Shown here: positions 1 to 9,643 of the stretch, in pieces
Numbering within the stretch: the stretch's first letter is position 1
How the letters are laid out: each line of letters starts with the position of its first letter
The notes under the pieces: model-generated
What the model was told of the DNA's origin: nothing
Databases searched by the model: none
The model's input: only the letters and a program-made list of their open reading frames with translations
Program-made: the position numbers and the translations under genes
DNA from: Qiania dongpingensis
GTDB lineage: Bacteria > Bacillota > Clostridia > Lachnospirales > Lachnospiraceae
NCBI RefSeq assembly: GCF_014337195.1
Contig: NZ_CP060634.1
Coordinates: forward strand, 1,550,001-1,614,000
Direction: 5' to 3'
Length of the DNA stretch: 64,000 bases

Positions 1-1056
1 TTCCACACTCTTGACCGTCATGTCCTTCCGCCTGTCGTTCAGCTCCTTCAGCTCCCAGGCCATCTTCATGGCCTGATCCTCCTCTTCCTCCAAAAACAGT
101 CTCAGGGATTTTTTAGCCGTATCCAGCCTTCCGCCGGCATTCAGGCACGGCCCGATAACAAACCCCAGGTGGTAGCTGCCCAGCTCCGCCGGCTGCAGTC
201 CATTGACCTCCATCAGGGCGCGAAGCCCGGTTATCTGGCTATGGGCCATCCTTTTCAGACCTTCCTTCACTAAGATCCTGTTTTCTCCCTGAAGCGTCAT
301 CACATCACCCACCGTGGCTAAAGCCGCCGCCTCCACAAAAGGGGACAATTCCTCAGGTGGGATATCCCAGGTCTCATAAAGGGCCTGGGCCAGTTTATAG
401 GCTATTGCCGCCCCGCATAGATTCTGGAAGGGATATCCACAGGATGACTGATGAGGGTTCACCACCGCGTCTGCCGGAGGCACAACCTCCAGACGATGCG
501 CCGCCGAAGTATAGGAATCTCCCCCGCCGCGGTCTTCTGTCTCCTCGAAAGGGACCTCATGGTGATCCGTGATGAGCACAGTCATTCCCAGGGACTTCGC
601 ATATGCGGTCTGCGTCCACGCCGCTATTCCATTGTCACAGGTAAGGAGTGTGTCAATTCCGTCGTCATTTGCCAGCTCTATCATGTTTACGTTAATGCCA
701 TATCCGTCCTTGATTCTGTCCGGGATGTCATAATCCGCCTTCGCCCCGAGGCGTTTCAATGCTTTCACAAGGATAAAAGCAGCGCAGATCCCGTCAATGT
801 CATAATCTCCGATGACGCGGATTCTCTTTCCGTCATGGATCTTTTTTCCCAGAATATCTACGGTCTCTTCCATATCCTTCATGAGAAAGGGAGACGGGCA
901 GCCGGGCAGCGTACCATAAAGGTAATCCTGAATTTCATCCTCGCCCTTCACGTTCCGGTTCCGAATGATACGGGCCGTCACCTGATCAATGCCAAACCTT
1001 TCGGAAATTCCCTTAAAGTCCGCTTTTTTTGCATATACCATCCACTGTTCTTTCAT
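1..1056 (-). CDS. recJ: Single-stranded-DNA exonuclease RecJ (3' part missing at window edge)
   Basis: RecJ is a cytoplasmic 5'-3' exonuclease on single-stranded DNA that serves recombination and mismatch repair. Only the first 352 codons are present; the gene runs off the left edge (family members are usually 550-800 aa). DHH-family metal-binding motifs are visible: DYDIDG at residues 84-89, DNG at 141-143 and TDHHE at 163-167. The start at 1054-1056 is chosen because GAGGTG lies 4 nt upstream and the protein begins with the usual short lead into the DHH domain. It lies downstream of the serine operon, separated by a hairpin. The family call is secure; the C-terminal nucleic-acid-binding part cannot be seen. 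Confidence 0.95.
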   Translation of the reverse strand, partial: MKEQWMVYAKKADFKGISERFGIDQVTARIIRNRNVKGEDEIQDYLYGTLPGCPSPFLMKDMEETVDILGKKIHDGKRIRVIGDYDIDGICAAFILVKALKRLGAKADYDIPDRIKDGYGINVNMIELANDDGIDTLLTCDNGIAAWTQTAYAKSLGMTVLITDHHEVPFEETEDRGGGDSYTSAAHRLEVVPPADAVVNPHQSSCGYPFQNLCGAAIAYKLAQALYETWDIPPEELSPFVEAAALATVGDVMTLQGENRILVKEGLKRMAHSQITGLRALMEVNGLQPAELGSYHLGFVIGPCLNAGGRLDTAKKSLRLFLEEEEDQAMKMAWELKELNDRRKDMTVKSVE

Positions 1057-1104
1057 TTGTCACCTCATTTGCAGCGCGCAAGTCCCTGACTCCCGGTAAA
1101 CTGC

Positions 1105-1136
1105 AAAGGTCCCCCTGCATCCTGCAGGGGGCCTTT
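1105..1136 (-). terminator. GC-rich hairpin between the ser operon and recJ
   Basis: AAAGG-(bulged T)-CCCCCTGCA pairs with TGCAGGGGG-CCTTT around a 3-nt loop. On the plus strand it is followed by a strong T tract; on the minus strand, the direction of the neighbouring genes, the tail is only a few T. It probably terminates or attenuates the serC-serA-DUF1015 transcript. Confidence 0.55.
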
Positions 1137-1174
1137 TTATTTTTCTGTACGAGTTTCTTCTATATAAATAGTGT

Positions 1175-2410
1175 TCAGCTTAATTTGTGAATAAAAATGC
1201 CGCTTCTGAGCTTCGGCTCAAACCATGTGGATTTCGGCGGCATCAGCCTCGACGCATCCGCCACCTGAAACAGCTCGGAAATGGATGTCGGATACATGGA
1301 AAAAGCCACCTTCATATCCGTATGGCACCGTCTCTCCAATTCGGAAAGTCCACGGATACCTCCGATGAAGTCAATCCTCTTATCCGTTCTTGGATCTCCG
1401 ATGCCAAGGACCGGTTCAAGAAGCGTATTTTGAAGAACGGATACATCAAGATCTGCCACCGGATCCCCGCTCGGGACACGCTTCGTGGTCAGACAGTACC
1501 AGACATCGTTCAGGAACATACCGAATTCCCCTTTCCTGGAAGGGCGATACGGTTCCTTTCCCACCTCACGTACCTCACAGCAGTCCTTCACCTTCGCCAT
1601 GAATTCCTGCTCGCTCAGTCCGTTAAGGTCTTTGACCACTCGGTTGTAATCCATGATCATCAGCTGTTCATCGGGAAACAGCACAGAAAGGAAGTAATTA
1701 TACGGCTCATCCCCCCGATATCCGGGGTTTTCTTCTCTTCTCTTAAGGCCGACCTTTACCGCAGAAGCCGCTCTGTGATGTCCGTCTGCTATATATGTAT
1801 TGGGGACCTTGGAGAATCCCTCTTCCAACGCCTTCACCTTGTCTGTCTCACCGATTCTCCAAACCGTATGGCGCACGCCGTCGGGAGCCGTGAAGTCATA
1901 AAGAGGCTTCTCCGCTTTCACTTCCTCCACCACCGCATTGATATCGGCTCTGGCCCGATAAGCCAAAAATATGGGGCCGGTCTGGGCGTCACAAGTATCC
2001 ACATGGCGGATTCTGTCCACTTCTTTGTCCGCCCTGGTGTTCTCGTGTTTCTTGATGATGCCGCCCGCATAATCGTCTATGGAGGAACAGGCCACGATTC
2101 CCGTCTGCGCCCTGTCATTCATGGTCAGCTCATAGATATAATAGCACGGACTTTCCTCTTTCACAAACGTGCCGTCGGCTATCATTCCATCCAGAAGCTC
2201 TCTCGCCTTTTCGTACACACAGTCCGCATAGGTATCCACTTCATCGGAAAACTGTGTCTCTGCCCGGTCGACTTTCAAAAATGACAAGGGCTCTCTGGCC
2301 ACCTCAGCTTTTGCTTCGGCCCGGTTATATACGTCATAGGGAAGCGCCGCGACTCTGGACGCCACAGAGGCCTCCGGCCTGATACATAAAAACGGTTTAA
2401 CTGCTGCCAT
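1175..2410 (-). CDS. DUF1015 family protein of the serine operon
   Basis: This 411-aa protein belongs to the DUF1015 family. The N-terminal VKPFLCIRPE and the ALPYDV segment are typical, as is the ADGHHRAASA segment in the middle. No biochemical role is firmly established for the family. It is known for sitting next to serA and serC, as here: it follows serA by only 10 nt, with AAGGAG before the ATG, so it is almost certainly cotranscribed. A link to serine or one-carbon metabolism is inferred from that context only. No signal peptide or membrane segment is evident, so it should be cytoplasmic. Confidence 0.88.
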   Translation of the reverse strand: MAAVKPFLCIRPEASVASRVAALPYDVYNRAEAKAEVAREPLSFLKVDRAETQFSDEVDTYADCVYEKARELLDGMIADGTFVKEESPCYYIYELTMNDRAQTGIVACSSIDDYAGGIIKKHENTRADKEVDRIRHVDTCDAQTGPIFLAYRARADINAVVEEVKAEKPLYDFTAPDGVRHTVWRIGETDKVKALEEGFSKVPNTYIADGHHRAASAVKVGLKRREENPGYRGDEPYNYFLSVLFPDEQLMIMDYNRVVKDLNGLSEQEFMAKVKDCCEVREVGKEPYRPSRKGEFGMFLNDVWYCLTTKRVPSGDPVADLDVSVLQNTLLEPVLGIGDPRTDKRIDFIGGIRGLSELERRCHTDMKVAFSMYPTSISELFQVADASRLMPPKSTWFEPKLRSGIFIHKLS

Positions 2411-2420
2411 CGTTATCTCC

Positions 2421-3593
2421 TTATTCTGCTTTCATCACGCGGACTTTATAAACTCCGTCAATTTCCATCAAACGGTCAATCACTCTCTGGGGCACTTCCT
2501 GATCCGCGTCCATGATAGTGTACGCGACCTCTCCCTTGCTCTTATTCTGCATATCCGGAATGTTGATGCCTTCCTCTGCCAGCACGGACGCAAACTGCCC
2601 GATCATATTCGGCTTATTGATGTTAAAGACACAGAGTCTGCAGATTCCCCGGCAAGGCGGCATTTCACAGCTGGGATAATTTACGGAGTTCCGGATGGAA
2701 CCGGTCTCCAGATAAGTCATCAGCTCCTTCACCGCCATCTCCGCGCAGTTTTCTTCCGATTCCACCGTCGAAGCGCCCAAATGAGGGGTCGCGATGACGC
2801 CGGGCATATGGGTGACCTTAGGATTGGGAAAGTCGGTCATGTAACGATGTACCTTCCCGCTCTTCAATGCTTCCAGCATGTCATCATCATCAACCAGCAG
2901 GTCACGGGCATAATTTAAGATTACCACACCGTCCTTCATCTTCGCCAGCGCCTCTTTGTTGATCATCGCCCTCGTGCTGTCCAGAAGCGGAACATGAAGG
3001 GTGATATAATCGCATTTTTCAAATATCTTGTTCAGGTCTGTCACATGCTTTACGAAGCAGGACAGCTGCCATGCGCCGTTTACGGAAATAAAAGGATCAT
3101 AGCCATATACCTTCATCCCAAGGCCGGCCGCCGCGTTGGCCACTTCTACGCCGATGGCCCCGAGGCCGATGACGCCAAGGCGTTTGCCCTGGATCTCCGT
3201 ACCAGCAAACTTTTTCTTGCTCTTCTCCATATCCTTGCAGATATTTTCGTCTTCCTTATTTTCTCTCACCCAGTCGATTCCGCCGCAGATATCCCGGGCA
3301 GCCATGAGCATACCTGCGATCACCAGCTCTTTTACCCCGTTGGCATTGGCCCCCGGAGTATTGAATACGACAATTCCCTTTTCCGTACATTTGTCCAGGG
3401 GGATGTTGTTCACACCGGCGCCGGCCCTCGCGATTGCTTCCAGGTTCTCCGGCAGCTCCATCTCATGCATGCTGGCGCTCCTCACCAGAACCGCAGACGC
3501 ATCTTCTATTTTATCAGTCAGCTCATAATCCTCTGTCAAAAGCTTAAGACCATGCTCCGAGATTGGATTTAAGCAATGAATCCTTGTAGTCAT
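2421..3593 (-). CDS. serA: D-3-phosphoglycerate dehydrogenase
   Basis: SerA oxidises 3-phosphoglycerate to 3-phosphohydroxypyruvate with NAD+, the first step of serine synthesis. The 390-aa protein has the D-2-hydroxyacid dehydrogenase fold: RAGAGVNNI near residue 56, the NAD-binding GLGAIG at about 143-148, the later TPHLGAST stretch holding the catalytic His, and a C-terminal ACT domain (about 320-390) that in the family senses serine. An in-frame GTG lies 15 nt upstream, but the ATG at 3591-3593 has GGAGG at ideal spacing and gives the usual MTTRIHCLN start. It lies directly downstream of serC, so the two are likely coupled. Confidence 0.96.
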   Translation of the reverse strand: MTTRIHCLNPISEHGLKLLTEDYELTDKIEDASAVLVRSASMHEMELPENLEAIARAGAGVNNIPLDKCTEKGIVVFNTPGANANGVKELVIAGMLMAARDICGGIDWVRENKEDENICKDMEKSKKKFAGTEIQGKRLGVIGLGAIGVEVANAAAGLGMKVYGYDPFISVNGAWQLSCFVKHVTDLNKIFEKCDYITLHVPLLDSTRAMINKEALAKMKDGVVILNYARDLLVDDDDMLEALKSGKVHRYMTDFPNPKVTHMPGVIATPHLGASTVESEENCAEMAVKELMTYLETGSIRNSVNYPSCEMPPCRGICRLCVFNINKPNMIGQFASVLAEEGINIPDMQNKSKGEVAYTIMDADQEVPQRVIDRLMEIDGVYKVRVMKAE

Positions 3594-3607
3594 GTTTTTT
3601 TCCTCCA

Positions 3608-4693
3608 CTATTTGCTGTGTCTTTTTTCAAATTCTTTCATAAACTTCACAAGCGCCTCTACTCCCTCAACGCTCATGGCATTATAGATGCTGGCTCTCAT
3701 GCCGCCCACGCTTCTGTGTCCTTTGAGGCCTGCCAGGCCCGCCGCCTCCGCTTCTTTCACGAACTCCGCGTCCAGCTCCTTGTCTCCAGTCACAAAATCC
3801 ACATTCATATAGGAACGGGAATCCTTTTCAGCCGTACCCTTAAACAGGCTGCTCCCATCCAGGAAATCGTAAAGCAGCGACGCCTTCTTCTCATTCCGCT
3901 CTTTGATGGCGGACAGGCCGCCCATCTTCTTTAACCATTTAAACACCTTACCGCAGATATATATGCCATATGCCGGCGGTGTATTATACAGAGATTCCTT
4001 ATCTGCATGAGTCTTATACTGCAGCATGGTGGGAGTATTCGGATATACGTCCTCTGTGATCAGATCCTCGCGGATAATCGCGATCACCACTCCGGCCGGG
4101 CCGATATTCTTCTGTACGCCGCCGTACAGCATTCCGTATTTCTCCACTTCCACCGGCTCAGACAAAAAGCAGGAGGACACATCCGCCACCAGAGTCTTGC
4201 CCTTCGTATTGGGAAGCGTGTGGAACTGAGTCCCATAAATCGTATTGTTCTGACATATGTAAACATAGTCGGCATCGTCATCAATGGGAAGATCGGAACA
4301 GTCCGGTATGTAGCTGAAGTTCCTGTCCTCGCTGGATGCCACGCAGTTGGCCTTCCCGAACTTAGAGGCTTCTTTCCAGGCCCGTTTCGCCCAGTTTCCG
4401 GTCACAATGTAATCTGCCACTCCATTTTTCATAAAGTTCATCGGAACCATGGCAAACTGCAGATGCGCCCCGCCCTGAAGGAAAAGCACCTTATAATTAT
4501 CCGGGATTCCCATCAGGTCCCGCAAATCCTGCTCCGCGTCCTTTATGATCTTATCAAACGCTTTAGAACGGTGGCTCATCTCCATCACCGACATTCCGGT
4601 GCCCTGAAAATCCAGCATCTCATCCGCCGCCTCTTTCAGTACCTCCTCCGGCAGTGTCGCCGGTCCCGCCGAAAAATTGTAAACTCTTTTCAT
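3608..4693 (-). CDS. serC: Phosphoserine aminotransferase
   Basis: SerC transfers an amino group from glutamate to 3-phosphohydroxypyruvate, giving phosphoserine; it uses PLP. The 361-aa protein opens with the family hallmark YNFSAGPATLP and carries the PLP lysine in GGVQKNIGPAG. The length matches the family. A TTG codon sits just before the chosen ATG, but AGGAGG is correctly spaced for the ATG at 4691-4693. It is the first gene of serC-serA-DUF1015, behind its own candidate promoter in the gap after ilvB. No serB-type phosphatase is present in the window. Confidence 0.96.
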   Translation of the reverse strand: MKRVYNFSAGPATLPEEVLKEAADEMLDFQGTGMSVMEMSHRSKAFDKIIKDAEQDLRDLMGIPDNYKVLFLQGGAHLQFAMVPMNFMKNGVADYIVTGNWAKRAWKEASKFGKANCVASSEDRNFSYIPDCSDLPIDDDADYVYICQNNTIYGTQFHTLPNTKGKTLVADVSSCFLSEPVEVEKYGMLYGGVQKNIGPAGVVIAIIREDLITEDVYPNTPTMLQYKTHADKESLYNTPPAYGIYICGKVFKWLKKMGGLSAIKERNEKKASLLYDFLDGSSLFKGTAEKDSRSYMNVDFVTGDKELDAEFVKEAEAAGLAGLKGHRSVGGMRASIYNAMSVEGVEALVKFMKEFEKRHSK

Positions 4694-4787
4694 CAAAATC
4701 CTCCTCGCAGTCTCTGCCGCATATCATATCTTTTATCTGCCCTGAGGCAGTTTAACCTTACGCAGCCATATTTTACGCCTGGCTTTA

Positions 4788-4817
4788 AGTATAATACAGA
4801 AACCGGGAAGCTGTAAA
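4788..4817 (-). promoter_or_regulatory. Candidate serC promoter
   Basis: On the minus strand TTTACA (4812-4817) and TATACT (4788-4793) are separated by 18 bp. It lies between ilvB and serC, and its -35 hexamer overlaps the hairpin at 4801-4828, so termination of the ilv transcript and initiation of the ser transcript share the same DNA. Confidence 0.5.
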
Positions 4818-4828
4818 GCCGCCCGGTT
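4801..4828 (-). terminator. Hairpin after ilvB
   Basis: AACCGGG (4801-4807) pairs with CCCGGTT (4822-4828) with extra pairing inside the loop. The better T tract is on the plus strand; the minus-strand tail is T-poor, so read-through from ilvB into serC is plausible. Confidence 0.45.
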
Positions 4829-4850
4829 CATTTTTTGTTAAATTCTTGCC

Positions 4851-6539
4851 TTAATTACCCTCTTTCTTGTCCAAATCTTCCTGATTAAAGGCTTCTGCAA
4901 TGGCTCCGCCAGGCGCGACCATCGGAAATACCTTATCGTCACAGTCAATCTGTACGTCGATCACCACAGGGCCTCCGGCCGCCATCGCCTCTTTAATGGC
5001 CGGTTCCACTTCTTCCTTCTTTGTCACCCGAATGCCCTTGGCTCCCATGGCCTCCGCCACTTTCACGAAATCAACCTTATCCTGGATGATTGTGGAGGAA
5101 TAGCGTTTCCCGTAAAACAATGTCTGCCACTGGCGCACCATACCCAGCACATGGTTATTGATGACAATCTCGATCACAGGGATATTATAGCGGGCCGCCG
5201 TTGCGACCTCATTCATATTCATTCGGAAGCAGCCGTCACCGGCGATATTGAATACCGGGACATCTGGACATCCCGTTTTCGCGCCCATCGCGGCTCCCAG
5301 GCCATACCCCATAGTCCCAAGGCCTCCCGACGTGATAAACGTCCTGGGCTTTTTATATTTATAAAACTGAGCCGCCCACATCTGGTGCTGGCCCACGTCA
5401 GTCGTCACGATCGCGTCGCCTCCGGTCAGCTTATAAAGCGTCTCCACCACAAAAGGGCCGGTGAGCATCTCATGATCATAGGTCAGAGGATGCTTCTCCT
5501 TCATCTCCTCAATCTCAGCCACCCATTCATGATGATCCTGTTTCGTAAGCCGGTCGTTGAGGATCTTAAGAACAGCTTTGGCGTCTCCTATGACGGAAGC
5601 CTCAGTCTTTACATTCTTGTTGATCTCCGCGGCGTCCACATCAATATGGAGTATCTTCGCGTCCCTGGCAAAGCGCTTGGTGTTTCCAGTAACCCGGTCG
5701 CTGAACCGCGCTCCGATGGTGATCAGCAGATCGCTTTTCGTGATTCCAAGGTTGGATGTCTTAGTCCCGTGCATGCCTACCATACCGGTATATCTCGCGT
5801 CCTCTCCCGGATACGCCCCTTTTCCCATCAGGGTATCGGCCACAGGAGCATCCACTTTTTCAACAAATTCCCGCAGCTCCTCAGAAGCGCCTGAAATGAC
5901 CACACCGCCTCCCACAAAGATAAAGGGACGTTTGGATCTCTCAATGAGCTTCACTGCATTTTCGATATCAGCTTCCTTTATCGTATTCACCTTTGGAAGC
6001 ACCGGCGCCGGTTTCTGGGGCGTATACTCCGTCTCCACTGCCGTCACATCCTTGGTGATATCCACCAGTACAGGCCCCGGCCTTCCTTCAATGGCAATGC
6101 GGAACGCTCTGCGGAGCGTATCGGCCAGCTGCGTCACATCCTTTACGATGAAACTGTGCTTCGTGATCGGCATCACCACCCCGGCAATGTCCACCTCCTG
6201 AAACGTATCTCTTCCCAGCAGATCCACCGCCACATTGGCTGTGATCGCCACCATGGGCACCGAATCCATCTGCGCCGTGGCAATCCCGGTCACCAGATTA
6301 GTCGCGCCGGGGCCGGAAGTGGCCAGACAGACTCCTACCTTTCCTGTGGCCCTGGCATATCCGTCAGCCGCATGGGAGGCTCCCTGTTCGTGGGACGTCA
6401 GGATATGGTGGATTTCATCGGAATGTTTGTATAACGCATCATATATATTCAGTATCGTGCCGCCGGGATAGCCGAAAACGGTATCCACACCCTGCTCCTT
6501 CAGGCACTCAACTACAATCTCCGCACCTGTCAATTTCAT
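4851..6539 (-). CDS. ilvB: Acetolactate synthase large (catalytic) subunit
   Basis: The enzyme condenses two pyruvates to acetolactate, or pyruvate with 2-ketobutyrate, in valine, leucine and isoleucine synthesis. The 562-aa protein has the three ThDP-enzyme domains: the N-terminal domain with the catalytic Glu in SHEQGASHAADGYARA, a central FAD-type domain, and the C-terminal ThDP site GDG followed by NMNE. The open frame extends 44 codons further upstream, but MKLTGAEIVVE is the normal family start and has GGAGG in front. No ilvN small subunit is adjacent, so it must be encoded elsewhere if the enzyme is regulated in the usual way. Third gene of leuB-ilvD-ilvB. Confidence 0.95.
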   Translation of the reverse strand: MKLTGAEIVVECLKEQGVDTVFGYPGGTILNIYDALYKHSDEIHHILTSHEQGASHAADGYARATGKVGVCLATSGPGATNLVTGIATAQMDSVPMVAITANVAVDLLGRDTFQEVDIAGVVMPITKHSFIVKDVTQLADTLRRAFRIAIEGRPGPVLVDITKDVTAVETEYTPQKPAPVLPKVNTIKEADIENAVKLIERSKRPFIFVGGGVVISGASEELREFVEKVDAPVADTLMGKGAYPGEDARYTGMVGMHGTKTSNLGITKSDLLITIGARFSDRVTGNTKRFARDAKILHIDVDAAEINKNVKTEASVIGDAKAVLKILNDRLTKQDHHEWVAEIEEMKEKHPLTYDHEMLTGPFVVETLYKLTGGDAIVTTDVGQHQMWAAQFYKYKKPRTFITSGGLGTMGYGLGAAMGAKTGCPDVPVFNIAGDGCFRMNMNEVATAARYNIPVIEIVINNHVLGMVRQWQTLFYGKRYSSTIIQDKVDFVKVAEAMGAKGIRVTKKEEVEPAIKEAMAAGGPVVIDVQIDCDDKVFPMVAPGGAIAEAFNQEDLDKKEGN

Positions 6540-6568
6540 AATCCGTCCTCCTCTCCAAAAACTTCCGT

Positions 6569-8236
6569 CTATTTCTTGATCTCCAGAATCGCTCCTCTGT
6601 TTCCGGACGTCACGAGGCCCGCGTATCTGGCCAGATAGCCGCTTGTGATCTTCGGTTCCCTGGGCTGCCATTTCGCTCGTCTTGCGGCCAGCTCCTCATC
6701 CGAAACCTTTACGTTCAGAGAATTGGCGTCAATATCTATCTGAATAATATCTCCTTCTTCAATCAGAGCGATGGGGCCGCCCACAGCTGCCTCCGGAGAT
6801 ACATGGCCGATGGAAGCCCCTCTGGAAGCGCCGGAAAACCGTCCGTCCGTGATCAGCGCGACACTGGAGCCCAGACCCATGCCGGCAATGGCAGAAGTGG
6901 GATTCAGCATCTCTCTCATGCCCGGCCCGCCCTTCGGGCCCTCATAACGGATAACAACCACATCTCCAGATACGATCTTTCCTTCCTTGATGGCCGCGAT
7001 AGCATCCTCTTCGCAGTCGAAGACTCTGGCGGGCCCTTCATGCTGCATCATCTCCGGGACCACTGCCGAACGCTTCACCACCGCAGAATCAGGAGCGATA
7101 TTTCCCTTCAGGATAGCAAGACCGCCGGTCTGGCTGTAGGGATTGTCAAGAGGACGAATCACTTCCTTATCCCGGATCTCACAACCGGAGATATTCTCTC
7201 CTACGGTCTTTCCTGTGACCGTGATCAGATCCGTATACAGAAGATTTTTCTTTGTCAGCTCATTCATCACGGCATATACGCCGCCGGCTTCGTTCAGATC
7301 TTCCATATAAGTGGGGCCGGCCGGCGCCAGATGGCACAGGTTCGGGGTCCGCGCGCTGACCTCATTGGCAATATCCACATTCAAGTCCACGCCTGCCTCA
7401 TGGGCAATGGCCGGAAGATGGAGCATGCTGTTGGTGCTGCATCCCAGCGCCATGTCGATCGTGAGGGCATTGAGGAACGCCTTTTCCGTCATGATATCCT
7501 GAGGTTTGATATCTCTCCTTAAGAGCTCCATGACCTGCATGCCTGCGTGCTTTGCCAGCTTGATCCTGTCAGAATAAACGGCGGGGATCGTACCGTTTCC
7601 GGGAAGCCCCATGCCCAGCGCCTCGGTCAGACAGTTCATGCTGTTGGCCGTATACATGCCGGAGCAGGAACCGCAGGTGGGGCACACTCTTCGTTCGTAC
7701 TCTCTCACCTCATCTTCTGACATGGTGCCGGCGCTGTAAGAACCGACCGCTTCAAACATGCTGGAAAGGCTTCTCTTCTTTCCATGTACCCGCCCGGCCA
7801 TCATAGGGCCGCCGCTCACAAAAATAGTTGGGATGTTCAGTCTGGCCGCGGCCATTAAAAGCCCCGGAACATTTTTATCACAGTTAGGCACCATTACCAG
7901 CGCGTCAAACTGATGGGCCAGCGCCATACATTCCGTAGAATCTGCGATGAGATCCCTGGTCACCAGAGAATATTTCATCCCCACATGTCCCATGGCGATT
8001 CCGTCGCACACCGCGATCGCGGGAAATACGATAGGGGTCCCCCCCGCCATGGCGACACCCATTTTCACTGCTTCCACAATCTTATCCAGATTCATATGTC
8101 CGGGAACAATCTCGTTGTGGGAACTGACTATGCCGACCAGCGGCCTTTCAAGCTCTTCTTCTGTATAACCCAATGCATTGAACAACGATCTGTGGGGCGC
8201 CTGCTGCATTCCCTTTTTAACTGCATCACTTCTCAT
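6569..8236 (-). CDS. ilvD: Dihydroxy-acid dehydratase
   Basis: IlvD dehydrates 2,3-dihydroxyisovalerate and its methyl homologue to the keto acids of valine and isoleucine synthesis, using an Fe-S cluster. About 555 aa with the conserved cysteines in CDKNVPG and [17 protein letters not shown], and the [19 protein letters not shown] segment near the C-terminus. The start is uncertain: ATG at 8236 ([18 protein letters not shown]) matches the family best, while an in-frame ATG at 8248 sits almost on top of an AAAGGA and would add four residues. It lies 29 nt before ilvB and follows leuB closely. Confidence 0.95.
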   Translation of the reverse strand: MRSDAVKKGMQQAPHRSLFNALGYTEEELERPLVGIVSSHNEIVPGHMNLDKIVEAVKMGVAMAGGTPIVFPAIAVCDGIAMGHVGMKYSLVTRDLIADSTECMALAHQFDALVMVPNCDKNVPGLLMAAARLNIPTIFVSGGPMMAGRVHGKKRSLSSMFEAVGSYSAGTMSEDEVREYERRVCPTCGSCSGMYTANSMNCLTEALGMGLPGNGTIPAVYSDRIKLAKHAGMQVMELLRRDIKPQDIMTEKAFLNALTIDMALGCSTNSMLHLPAIAHEAGVDLNVDIANEVSARTPNLCHLAPAGPTYMEDLNEAGGVYAVMNELTKKNLLYTDLITVTGKTVGENISGCEIRDKEVIRPLDNPYSQTGGLAILKGNIAPDSAVVKRSAVVPEMMQHEGPARVFDCEEDAIAAIKEGKIVSGDVVVIRYEGPKGGPGMREMLNPTSAIAGMGLGSSVALITDGRFSGASRGASIGHVSPEAAVGGPIALIEEGDIIQIDIDANSLNVKVSDEELAARRAKWQPREPKITSGYLARYAGLVTSGNRGAILEIKK

Positions 8237-8279
8237 CTGTTTCACCATATCCTTTCTGAATATCAAACCGGTTTCGTCT

Positions 8280-9368
8280 CTATCTATGAATTCTGTCCGC
8301 GATCAGGCCGCCCATTTCTCTGGTCCCTACCTTCCTGCATCCTTCCGAATAAATATCTCCTGTACGGAATCCTTCTGTCAGCACCATCTGGACCGCGGCT
8401 TCTACCGCATCCGCCTCTTCATCCAGATCGAACGAATACCGGAGCATCATGGCCGCCGACAGTATGGTCGCGATGGGATTTGCGATATCTTTGCCCGCAA
8501 TATCCGGCGCAGACCCATGACTGGGCTCGTAGAGTCCCAGTTTTGTCTCACCCAGGCTGGCAGAAGGCAGCATGCCGATGGATCCCGTGATCTCGCTGGC
8601 TTCATCCGACAGGATATCGCCAAACATATTCTCCGTCAGCACCACGTCAAACTGCCCGGGGTTCAGCACCAGCTGCATGGCACAGTTGTCCACCAGCATG
8701 TGGCTGACCGCCACGTCCGGGTACTCCTTTGCCGTTTCATCTACAACGGCTCTCCAAAGCCTGGAGGAATCCAGTACGTTCGCCTTGTCAACACTGATCA
8801 GTTTTCCGGAACGCTTCCCTGCAATCTCAAACGCTTTTACCGCGATCCTGCGTATCTCATTTTCGTCATAGACCAATGTATCCGTCGCCCTTCGGACCCC
8901 GTTTTCCACTCTCGTGTGACGCTCTCCAAAGTACAGTCCTCCGGTCAGCTCACGCATAATTACCATATCAAAGCCGTCTCCCACAATCTCCTTTTTAAGG
9001 GGGCAGGCGTCCGCCAGCTCCTTATAAAGCCATGCGGGACGGATATTCGCAAATAATTCAAGGCCCTTGCGGATACCCAGCAAGCCCGCCTCAGGCCTTG
9101 TCTCTGGTGCTCCGTCGTACCATCTGGAATTGCCTACATTTCCTCCCACCGCTCCCAAAAGAACGGAATCACTGTTCTTCGCCTCTGCCAGAGTCTCCTC
9201 TGTAAGGGGTACGCCGTGGACGTCAATGGACGCCCCTCCCATCAAAAGCTTTTTATATGTAAATGTATGGCCATATACGGCTCCCACCCTGTCCAGAACC
9301 TTCATGGCCTCGGTAACGATCTCCGGCCCGATGCCGTCGCCGGGTATCACTGCGATCCGAAAATTCAT
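8280..9368 (-). CDS. leuB: 3-isopropylmalate dehydrogenase
   Basis: LeuB oxidatively decarboxylates 3-isopropylmalate with NAD+ in leucine synthesis. The 362-aa protein begins [14 protein letters not shown] and holds the substrate-binding block with [20 protein letters not shown], the metal-binding aspartates in the [11 protein letters not shown] region, and the NAD-binding [27 protein letters not shown] precedes the ATG. It is the first gene of the branched-chain block; leuA, leuC and leuD are not in the window. No T-box leader is recognisable in the short upstream region. Confidence 0.96.
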   Translation of the reverse strand: MNFRIAVIPGDGIGPEIVTEAMKVLDRVGAVYGHTFTYKKLLMGGASIDVHGVPLTEETLAEAKNSDSVLLGAVGGNVGNSRWYDGAPETRPEAGLLGIRKGLELFANIRPAWLYKELADACPLKKEIVGDGFDMVIMRELTGGLYFGERHTRVENGVRRATDTLVYDENEIRRIAVKAFEIAGKRSGKLISVDKANVLDSSRLWRAVVDETAKEYPDVAVSHMLVDNCAMQLVLNPGQFDVVLTENMFGDILSDEASEITGSIGMLPSASLGETKLGLYEPSHGSAPDIAGKDIANPIATILSAAMMLRYSFDLDEEADAVEAAVQMVLTEGFRTGDIYSEGCRKVGTREMGGLIADRIHR

Positions 9369-9404
9369 GTTATATTCCTCTCCTTCTATATTCAGTTATC
9401 CTTT

Positions 9405-9433
9405 ATAGTATCCTATTTCCCCTTGTTTTTCAA
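9405..9433 (-). promoter_or_regulatory. Candidate leuB operon promoter
   Basis: Minus-strand TTGAAA (9428-9433) and TACTAT (9405-9410) with a 17-bp spacer, about 35 nt upstream of the leuB ATG. It is arranged back to back with the pncB promoter region. Confidence 0.6.
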
Positions 9434-9505
9434 GCAGTACAAAAGATTTTCCAGGGATTCACCCATACGAGAATGGAATTTCAGGCATAACATTCCGTTA
9501 TAGAA

Positions 9506-9592
9506 TTGTTTTTTTTGATTCATACAAATTATAGTCATGTCACCTGTAAACTTATATGTGCCGCTTGTGGAATCTTTTTTTCATGTTATAAT
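9506..9592 (+). promoter_or_regulatory. pncB promoter region with candidate NiaR operator
   Basis: Two sigma-A-like promoters are visible: TTGTTT (9506-9511) with TATAGT (9530-9535) at 18 bp, and TTGTGG (9565-9570) with TATAAT (9587-9592) at 16 bp. The 11-mer TGTCACCTGTA at 9538-9548 recurs, inverted, just downstream of the niaR promoter at 17236-17246. Its place immediately after the first -10 box fits a repressor site. That NiaR binds it is inferred. Confidence 0.55.
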
Positions 9593-9643
9593 GTAGCTAA
9601 TGGGCTTTTAACAGACTTTGCGGCCCGATCGAAAGGAGACACT

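Noticed and set aside
1187..2284. Long plus-strand frame opposite the DUF1015 gene
   Set aside because: It is a shadow of the real minus-strand gene, with no family resemblance and no ribosome binding site; similar shadows elsewhere were dropped for the same reason.
9369..9643. T-box or other amino-acid leader upstream of leuB
   Set aside because: The leader from the predicted promoter is only about 35 nt and no T-box core sequence is present.
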